This document shows, piece by piece, positions 42,501 to 53,100 of a stretch of 64,000 nucleotides of DNA. Made by a program: the position numbers and the translations under genes. Origin of the DNA: Nautilus pompilius (lineage: Eukaryota; Mollusca; Cephalopoda; Nautilida; Nautilidae); NCBI GenBank assembly GCA_018389105.1, contig JACATO010000991.1:1220396-1284395 (forward strand), read 5' to 3'. Positions within the stretch are counted from its first letter, which is position 1. Each line of letters starts with the position of its first letter. The notes beneath the pieces are model-generated. The model was not told where the DNA came from. It saw only the letters and a program-made list of their open reading frames with translations, and searched no databases.

Positions 42501-44082
42501 ATTAGTTAACAACCAATTAAATGTATTTAATGACAACTTCCCCTACATATAATAATTATTTTTAAAAAATATGTAAGATCAAATCAATGTGGCGTGTTAC
42601 AGAAAAGCAATATAAAACAAATGATCTACTATGAAGAATGAATTCAAACAGTGCATTTTATCTTTTCATTTGTGAAGAATACATGGTGGCAATTTTTACA
42701 ATCAGACTCAAAATTATCAATCTACCTTTATGTAGAAAAAGTGATTTTGAAAAAAAACCTCAATAATTTAACTAAAAATCTACTCTGTACATGTATTGTT
42801 AGTTTATTTCAAAAGTTGTCTAATTATAGTCATTCTAAATCAAAAAAATTTCAACTTATTTCAAAATATGAGTTTTAGAAGATTAGTGGGAAATTAAGAG
42901 AATGCACCTTTTCTGCATAGCGCATTATGAACTTACAAACAAACAAAAGCATATACGGCATAACCTTAGTTCACTTTTCCACCATTTGGAATTTTGTCAG
43001 TTCAGAAACAACTCTAATGGATGGCTTATATCCCACAATAAAAATAAAATCATCTGACAAGTCTTTTAATGTTTATGACAGATATTATCAATGCGAAAAG
43101 AACATTGTTACAATAAATTTATAAACTACTCAGTTATATAAGCATAAAACACCTTCAAAATTTCCATATTACTAAATAAATAGTTATGTACAAAAGGTGG
43201 CAAACTAATTTAAAAAAAAAACAAACAATGCAGTGCCTGTTAACATAAGGAAGACCAAAATAAAAAGAAAAACATACAAGCTTATAACTTAAGTTCATTG
43301 TAAAGAAACCTCTGAAATAAACAAAAGGAAAGACTGCAATGTGGTATAGAAGCACAAATTAATATAATAAACAGAGTACAATTATACGTAAATTTTTGGT
43401 GAGGTCATAGAAAAAATTAAAACAACAATAAAGACAGAGGAAATCTGGTGATTCAAAATGAGCTTAAAATACTTAATACGCAGAGATTCTATAATTTGTA
43501 ATTTGAAATCAGCAGTGAATCTTGCCAGAATCTTTGTGTCATTCAATGAAAATTTGTGACCAGGGATAAGTTGCAGATGATTTAAAATAGAAGAATCTAC
43601 TTTGCCCAACTGATGCGCACTATATGGTCTTGTCAGTGTATGCAGACCCACTAAACAGAATAAATGACATGCAACCTATTGGGGATCAAGATTCTTGTCC
43701 TTACAAGTAAACAAAGACTCGTTATTACTAAAATTGGGTTTTAAGTTCAAAGCAGGAAAAAAAATTTGTTTCTAACAATTGTCTTCTTACTTGTACAGCA
43801 AAACTACTTTTTTTGGGGGGGGAGTATAGATTGTACAGAAAGTTTTGGATTTCCCAGTTTACAGAGACTCTGCAGATACGGGATTAAAAGGCAAAAATCA
43901 GAAACCCAGTTTCAGCGATAGTCTGTATATTGAACTTCAGGGTGAAAGTTGACAACGAGCGAAGGGCAGGTCTTACAGACCCCAAGCACTAACATGGAAA
44001 TAGCCGCAATAATCTGTTGACAATATGTCCTCATTATAGAACAGAACAGCAACTAATCTATCTTCGTCAAACCTGTACCTTT

Positions 44083-44122
<40 letters not shown>

Positions 44123-47100
44123 AAAATCTCTCTAGTAGATTACACGACGGGCGGGCCACCTTAATAATTCACCTTCTGAAGCCTGAAAACAGAAAACAAT
44201 TTTACCAGAAGCCAATAATGCCTTGACAAATTCCCCCGTCTCAGCACCTCTTAGTTCTACTCGCCGTCGGCCATTGTTAACGTTAAGCTAAACCTGACGA
44301 CGACGACGACGACGATTCCGATTGGGGGAGGGAGGGAGGGGGGTAGGACAGAAACTGGCCGAAAGGATTATCGTTATCACTAATCTTAAGCCTATCCGCA
44401 CGAATATTACTGGTTTTCCCGTTGTGTTGTTGTTGTTGTTTTTTTTTATTTGTCTCCCCGATTTCCAAGTATGGCGAAGTCGGGAAAGAAATTACTAACC
44501 ATACGAACCCACCATTTTGTTGTTTGTCGTATTTACGCAGGCCTGGTGGTTTGTAGGAGAAGGGTTAAAAGTTCCTCCTTTGCCTGGCAACCAGACTGGA
44601 TCCATTTACCACACACGGGGCTGCTGAACAAACCCGTCGGCCATCTTTCCCTCCGTCCTACGTCACACCACCAGCCAGCGGCCGTGGGTGGAGGCTTCTC
44701 TCAGGTGCCTTCCGCTCGATTTCATTGTCTTAATCAGCGGAAAGGTAGGGAGCGCGGGTGTGCGATTACCTTCTCTCGTTTTTGTTAGTGTCTTCGGCGG
44801 CCAGAACTTGCAGTCCATCTGAGCCAACAGGAACGCGGCTGTCTGCGGAGCTCTTTACAGAACGATAATGGATTACAAACTCATGTTCGAAAAAGATGCC
44901 AATTATTATTATTATTTATTATTATTATTATTATTATTAAAATTATTATTAAAACTAAAATCTTATTTTATTACCAAATTAAAAAAACTGAATTTGGTAA
45001 GAGAAGAAGACGGCGCATGCGCAGCATTGACTTCGTGCGGCCGGCGACTTCCCGCCGCTTATAGAATCGTTCGGCGCAATCGCTTTTTTTAATTATTATT
45101 ATTATTATTATTATTTATTTTATTATTAAAATTATTACTAAAACTAAAATCTTATTTTATTACCAAATTAAAAAAACTGAATTTGGTAAGAGAAGAAGAC
45201 GGCGCATGCGCAGCATCGACTTCGTGCGGCCGGCGACTTCCGCCGCTTATAGAATCGTTCGGCGCAATCGCTTTTTTTTTTTATTATTATATTTATTATT
45301 ATTATTCATTATTATTATTTATTATTATTATTAAAATTATTACTAAAACTAAATCTTATTTTATTACCAAATTAAAAAAACTGAATTTGGTAAGAGAAGA
45401 CGACGGCGCATGCGCAGCATCGACTTCGTGCGGCCGGCGACTTCCCGCCGCTTATAGAATCGTTCGGCGCAATCGCTTTTTTATTATTATTATAATTATT
45501 ATTATTATAAAGATTGAAAGAAGAAAAAAAAAAACATTAATTAAAAAGGAAGTTTACGTCCCGGATCATACAAGCCTCGGTTTCGCTTCCTTTTGGTGAT
45601 GATTTTAAAAAAAAAACACCACCACCCGCTCCCCCTGGTGTGTGACGTCACGCTAACGGTTTTAATGACGGAGGGCTGAAGAGAACGGGGGGAAGGGCGC
45701 ATTTCGACGAACAATATTATAGATTTGTTCAGCTTTGAGCGGTTGTAGGAATTAGATTTCGTTTGTAAATGTAATTATGCGACTTCTCGGCGCTATTTTT
45801 GCGACCTAGTATATGACGACCACTGCTTCCAGAGTATATTGTTCAGCACCATCCATCCTCCCCATCTCTCTGCCAGACAATTTTATAACTTCACATCTCT
45901 CCACAGGAACGGAAATTATTATATCTTTGGATAATAATGCTTAATGGCGATTATTTGTCAGTCAGTATCGAAAACTGTTATCGCCTATGGTGGTGCTCAT
46001 TATAGCGGGACAGAAATACACATTGAAAGAAGACAAGGAGAAAGAAAATTAGCAGCACATCTTTCTGGAAACGAGATACAATTAACGCTTTCCAGGGTGT
46101 ATATGCATTTATAGCCTCTTGAAAATAAAGCTAATTAGAAGGGGATGGACAGATAATCCTTCTAAGAGTAGTTCATGTTTCGGTTTGAAACTGGCTCTGT
46201 CTGCCCCTGCTCTTGCAGCTGGGTGGTACATCACACCACCACCACCACCACACATAAGCGTAACCATTAGGTGGGTGCTTTAAACCGGTACAGAATTACT
46301 CCCAGACAAATCTTAGAACTCAAATTCCATTCAAAAGGTCTGGATGAAATATTGAGAGAAAAAAGTTTTTTTTACTGGCCCTCCAAACAGGAAATGACGA
46401 ACGTATGATAAATGCTGAAAAGATTATTTTTGTCATGCATCGTTGAGTGCTTGTAAGGGAACTGCAGGAAGGTATCAGCATCGTTTTGAGATTTATTATC
46501 TACATTCTAATTGATTTTTCTCAAGTACTCCTTGTGTGTGATACGGTTTAATGTTAGAAGGATATTTGTTCTCCTGATATCCTGAGAAACTCGTAGCTTC
46601 AGCATTCTAGTTGAATCAAATTTTTGAATGATAATAGACAGTAATCTTACACAAATACCACTGACATTTTGTAGATTTATTTATTTTTGGAATAGATCTC
46701 GACTAAATGAAAAGAAAACATGCAGTTTTGCTGAGACTGGATAACAAGACTTCTCATTTGCTGAGTTGTCAAAACTCGGCTGATCTGCATGTATCTGGTG
46801 ATCAGAGCTGTAGTGATATCAGGATACTTTAAGGAACAATGTAGTACACAGCTAAGGTTAGAGGAATGACATTGGCATGGAGACCTTAGAATATCTGTAG
46901 CAGACAAAAATGGATGGAAAGACTTGTTAACGTCTCACTAGTACTTTGATTATGTCTGATGTCAGATCAAATAGTTTAAAACCATCAGTATGCTGTAGAT
47001 TTTATTAAGGATGCAGTGGTAGGATTTGCCATGAGCTTTCTACTGTGAATGAAATTGCTACTTTCCTGGAACAGTGGAATTATAGCAACTGGGTCTTTAG

Positions 47101-50100
47101 CACATCCTTCCAGCCTACTTGGGTATTTCAGGGCTTTCTAAACAACAGAAACATTTCCCAATTAACCAATTCTGGAACCAAGTTGAAAGCTGCTGCTAAC
47201 AACATGGAAAAAATCCCCCCTCCCAACAAGAGCACTGAGCTAAAGATACTGCCTCAAGAGGTTGTAGATGCCAAGCTGTTATTAATACTAATGGAGAATG
47301 TAAGCCATATTGGAGATTTTAGTGACCCAATCTCATTTTCAACTCAACCAAATGGCCCAGACTCATTAAAACAAAACCATTAGCAAATTATATTACATGT
47401 TCATTTTTAAGTATCCTACTTCCCAAAATATGCTGAACCCCCCAAAATTATTTACCTGTTCAGTTTTGTAATTGGGTATAAAAAAATAAAGCTGATCACA
47501 GTGAAGTTAAAATGTTTTTATTACAAGAATAAACAAATGATGATTGAGATTACACAGCCATAAGGTCACCACACTTATGGTTGAGTGTGGCCATTACTAA
47601 TATATCATAGAATAAACAATTCCTGCAGCTATCAGAACCTTCACGTTAATGCCAACATTGGACATAGCCATTTGTATGTAATGAGTCATATGAAAAGCAG
47701 TACATATCAAAGATGGAATTTCGGTTCTTTGTATCAGTGTGGTTTGGCTTTTTCAAATAAGTGTTACAATACAAAAGCACCTGCCTATATAAGCCTTCAG
47801 TATTTAATAAAATCTATTTCACCAGAACTTTTTTTTTGTCAGGTACCCATCATGTATCATATCTGCTGCAATTGATATGCTTTGACAACAGCAAGGTTGA
47901 GTGTGCACACACTGCAGTTGATGTACAGTGCATATAAATAAGCTTTGTGATGATTGCTGCAAATCCTACTGCTCCATCATGGGCCAGATCATGTAACTTT
48001 GATAGATCAAGATCTAAAAGCACCAACATTACCACATTCAATAAATTCAAGAAAGCATTCCTGGATGCTTGGTCCATTAAAAAAGCATCACCAATGATAT
48101 CTATCTGCTAGCTGTTGGAATCACCTTGTCTGCCAATATATTAAAAAATTCAACTTTGTTGACATCATTGATGATTTATGATCAAATATACTAGGCATGT
48201 TTTGAAGCTTCTAGCTGCTGATCTAGTCCTAATATTCCAAAATACAAGCCTAGTCCCAACCAAAGAAATGAACTACAGATATATTTAAAGAGAGAGACAG
48301 AGTGACTAAGCAAGAGAGGGTTAACTGTATTTGAGCTATTCTCTATTTAATTGTATAACAGTTATTAAGATGTACAGAGTTTATCTGAAGGACAGTATAT
48401 TCTCAGTATAATAATGAAAAGCTTCTTGACAGCTGGCTGAGATCAAAGCACACTGGTTTCTAACCAGACATGCCATCTTGCCTTAGGGGTTAAGATCTCC
48501 TTAGGTGGGCACTGCCATCTCAGAAGGGCCTCACTGCCTACATTACAAGTTCAGAGTGATCATCAGCATGGTCTTGGCCTCAACTCAGGAATCATAAGAC
48601 TGCTGAAGGGCATTATACTATTGGTAACCCACCTCTTCCAAAAGGCAGCATGCATACTCTGCACGCACTAGCACCACAACCACAAAAAAAAATAAAATGA
48701 AAAGCCATTGATGGCTGTGTTATATATGGAAAGTAGAGTTCATGCTCTCCCACTACTTTATTAGTAATGACATTAATATGATGGGAAATGTCCAAACTGT
48801 TCTTTTATTCTCAGCATATCTTTAACTTACCTGCGCTTTATCTGTAATAGACTAAGTTTGCCCAATACAATTTCACAAATTCTACTGTAAGCTAATAAAA
48901 TTCTGTTAAGTACTTATTTAAAGATTTTTCATTTGATTTATGGCCATTTGATTTAGTAGGTTAATTTTATAGAACTTTTTGTAAAAAGGAATAAAAGTAA
49001 AGTGTCTGCTGTATAGTTTTACTCCAGCCTTGCTTGCCAATAACATTCAGCAATGATGGCAATCATTTTACTTGTAAAATAGCAATATTTGTTCTGTTCC
49101 ATCTTCATTATTGTGCACTGCTAAATCTGAAAATAAATACTTCATATATTTACTTTGACAAGGTGTGCGCACACTTCAAGAATTAGCATTCATCATGCAT
49201 ATAAAAACCAGTTTGAAACAAGAGATCAGGAGCTTAAGAAATATATCAGAATTAGAAGACTGATTACTTTCTGTTTTAAAAATGCAATAACTTTTATGAT
49301 TCTGTGGCTGCTAGAAGATAATTACTAATTTGAAAAGATATCGATTTAAGGAAACAAATTAATAATAAATAAGGAGAGCTATTTTGTTTGTGTTTTGTTA
49401 AGAACAAAATTTGATTAGATTTAAACAAAAAAATAAGGTGAAGTGATGGGTCAATCTCTGATGACCAATTGTGAAATTAATGGAAGATTAATTTAATAGC
49501 TAAAATTGTTGAGCAAAAAAACTCTGTAATTGTCAAATTTAAAACATGGATTCCAAGTCTGTATTTGCAACTCTCTCTTTTTATCTCTTACAGCTTACTT
49601 CCAATGGTCACAGACTCTATTGTATTCTTGAAATGTGCAAAGGCATTTTAATAAGTAACCAAAGCTATGAAGAAACCAAACAGATAAAACCATTAAATTT
49701 ACTATATCACCAATTTATAGGGTTAGTCAATAAATATTTACAAGATCTTGTCAAAAAACTGAGCAGAAGAATATTTCTGAATTTTTACACTTTAGCTGAC
49801 TAGATACCATATGAGGTTATGGACTAAACCAATTACCAATGATAATTGTATCAAGAATTGTTTGTTTTGTAGCTAACATTGCAGACTCAGAGAATACTTT
49901 GTGCAGTGGAATCGCTGAGATTGGATCTTTAAATAGCTTTAAATCACATGAAAAATGCTTTATTTTGAGCAAATAGCTCTATATAAATTACAAGCTTCCT
50001 GGCTTTGTTCCTTTATCTTTTAACCTTAGAAGAAGCCATTTAGGTATTTTGGAATCACTAAGGCTTTCTCTCAGACAACCCTAAAAGGAACTTAAAGATC

Positions 50101-53100
50101 ATTTTTTTTAAAAAGTACAGATATCGATTTGTGTTTTACTTGCATTCACCCGTTGTGTTGATTTTATTTAAACTAGTATTTCTTTTAAATGTCTTTGCCT
50201 TGTTAGAAATATTGGCAGAGACTGGAAAAGGATTTGTTTCATCAAAATAATTGGGGAGAGGAAGGTTCGCTGTTATTCGAATGGAAATCCAAGATGATTT
50301 CGGGCTGAGAGAGATAATGGAAGGTTCCATCAGAAGGCTGACAAAGGACAAAACCATGAGAAAGTGGCCATATAATTACTTCCTATTAAGAGTAATTTGC
50401 AGTTTTTGGACTAATATCATTTTCTTAGATGCCAAAATCCAATTTTTCAGGAGCTATCAGCAGGGTCCAAGTTTACTTCTATCCACATGAACAGTTGACA
50501 AACTGCTGCATGTCACAACAGCATGGTAAGAGCTGCTGCTAACATTGGTTTTCATAGTTAGCTAGTGGTTTTGACTTAGTGTTAATGTGGACAATAGTCT
50601 TTGACAAGCATTCCTAGTGTACACACAAATACGGAATGGTTAATAAGTTTTCTTAAGGCAAAACATAATGGTTATCCATCTTTCCTGATCTCAACACTGG
50701 TGTTTAGGTTAAGCTAGGGAATCTTCTTTGCCAGCATAACACACTACACACCATCAGCAGTTTATTGAATCACTATAATTTCTAAAACATCATCATACAT
50801 AGATGCTTACTCTGGTCAAACCTCATTTCTGCCATGTTTTACCTGTGTCACTAAAGCTTACATCATGGTCAATATAAGCAGGTGTTGCATTTTTTAAAAC
50901 ACCTATCTGGCACAAACCAAAGTCTGGAGCTATGTGAAATATCAAAATGCATAAAATTTTAAACAAAACAGAAATGCTAAATCAACTGAGAATATATGGC
51001 TGATCAACCAAACTAGTAATTTTCTGGATGCAGGAAATGCTATTACCATTATAGTTTATAGACTATTATTGCCATTCATTCAAGATATAATGTGTGAGTG
51101 AGTGAGTGAGAGAGAGAGAGAGAGAAATGACGTCAGTACAGAGGAGAGAGAGATGACGTCAGTACAGAGGAGAGAGAGAGAGAGATGACGTCAGTACAGA
51201 GGAGAGAGAGAGAGAGATGACGTCAGTACAGAGGAGAGAGAGAGAGAGAGATGACGTCAGTACAGAGATGGAGAGAGAGAATGTGACGACGTCAGTACAG
51301 AGATGGAGAGAGAGAGAGATGACGTCAGTACAGAGATGGAGAGAGAGAGAGAGATGACGTCAGTACAGAGAAGGAGAGAGAGAGAGAGATGATGTCAGTA
51401 CAGAGAAGGAGAGAGAGAGAGATGACGTCAGTACAGAGAAGGAGAGAGAGAGAGAGATGACGTCAGTACAGAGAAGGAGAGAGAGATGACGTCAGTACAG
51501 AGATGGTGAGAGAGAGAGATGACATCAGTACAGAGATGGTGAGAGAGAGAGATGACATCAGTACAGAGATGAAGAGAGAGAGAGATGACATCAGTACAGA
51601 GATGGTGAGAGAGAGAGATGACATCAGTACAGAGATGGAGAGAGAGAGAGAGTGAGTGATGTGGACTAGCAAATAAAACAATAAACAAAGGAAGCCATTT
51701 CAATGAAGTCTTGTGATAAAAGTTTTAAATATATATGTAGGGTACATATTTCCTAACAGCCATGTGTCCCATTGATGAGACAACAGCTATAGAGTAATAA
51801 TGTCTTTTTAAATAAATTATCAGTTGGATATATAAACTGCAAAAAAAAAAAAAAAAAAAAAGGAAGGTGTATAAAGCCAAGAAAATGAACTGTCTATATG
51901 TCAGTACATAAAATTATCACCATCAGACAACTTAATATAGTTGTTGGGACAAACAAAAACAAGAGTAGCTCATGCAAAGAATGCAGCAGGAAACCCAGCT
52001 TAAAAAGACAACAGATTCAGAATTAAGATGCTTGCACTTGTGAAATACCGACAAATAAAAGTAGCAACTAACTTTTTTGTAAGGTAATGTACATGATGTG
52101 AGTTCAATAGGTAAATAATAAAATCTGAATAAATTGGATTGTAAACAACAAAACTGTATATAAGTTTGATGCAGAAACAATGTTTATTGTTATTTATTAG
52201 ATAGAAAATTTTATTTTTTAATTAAAAATTTAGCATTTAAAGGCATACATAAATCTAGACGATGAGAAGCAGGAGATTATTCAAACCACCAAAGGAAATT
52301 AAAAGTTAAGAAATAAAAAGGGAGATAGCTAAATGTGATAGCTTTCAAGCTAAGTTTAAAAAGATCAGCTTTTAATGTGCCGTTATGCTTATTCAGATTC
52401 CTCTAAGCTCTGTCTTCAACATTCCAGCCTTCATGAATCAATAATGCTCCAGTCTTAGTTGATCCCAGTCTACTTAAAACAAAGAAGAACTTACAGTCTT
52501 GCTGGAGAGAGTAGAGGAAGAGACTCCTCAGTAAAAACTGCCAGACAGGAAGATTGATCAGGGTGTCATGGCTGCAGGAACTTTCGGCTTTAATGAAATA
52601 AGATTTTTTTACCAGCTTCAGAACAACAGATGCATAAACATGGCAGACTAAATGTAATGCTTGCTAAACAGTATTTTCACAGATGATCTAAATCTGGCAT
52701 TCATTTGTCACAAATACTTGGGTTTTTTCTACTATCATTCATTATGTTGTTCTCAAAGGAAAGATACATTGTTGTTTATGCACCTTAACATATCTTTAGT
52801 AGTCAGGTCCAGTTTTTATATATGTCACATGTGTGGAATACATATGCAATTACACCAAGATATATTTTATGGCTAAAATAAAGATGGCTACAGGAAAATA
52901 GTAAAATCAAAAAACTTTATGGTTAATCAAAGCGGTAAATCTGTTCAATTTACTAGTCCATTTAAGTTTAGTAGATAGACTTATTCTAATATGTTAATCC
53001 GAACACTTATCCTAAACACATTTTAAAATGACATTCATACCTAAGAAACATTTACTAGCTGTTTAAAATGGTGACAAATAAATATCAAACAGCATTGGCA

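Larger units (their letters stand above)
44130..45870. promoter_or_regulatory. CpG-rich promoter-like block
   Basis: This is the only long stretch of the window with frequent CpG and intact GC-rich motifs. It holds two GGCCAT YY1-like sites (near 44270 and 44640), TACGTCAC near 44659, a palindromic CRE TGACGTCA at 45643-45650, an array of three NRF1-type palindromes (45013, 45202, 45406), and (GAC)n at 44297-44313. A plus-strand donor (GGAAAG|GTAGGG, near 44744) could end a non-coding first exon. Which direction or gene it serves is not settled; it lies between gene 1 exons at 48.8 and 42.3 kb. Confidence 0.6.

Noticed and set aside
44450..44788. 112-codon plus-strand frame starting with a good-looking ATG
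   Set aside because: Composition is basic and low-complexity, as expected of GC-rich promoter DNA. A non-coding first exon ending at GGAAAG|GTAGGG is more likely.
45183..45599. 138-codon plus-strand frame across the triplicated units
   Set aside because: It runs through ATT tracts and the repeat tails; the repeat explains it.
49546..49803. 85-codon plus-strand frame
   Set aside because: No motif, no splice support, and lies in an intron of gene 1.
51092..51659. Direct repeats with regular spacing, superficially like a CRISPR array
   Set aside because: The spacers are low-complexity GA, unit length drifts, and the DNA is from an animal.
51428..51703. Minus-strand frames with a repeated Leu-Cys-Thr-Asp-Val-Ile-Ser-Leu-Ser peptide
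   Set aside because: They are translations of the CRE/GA minisatellite; the repeat length happens to keep frame. No splice or start support.
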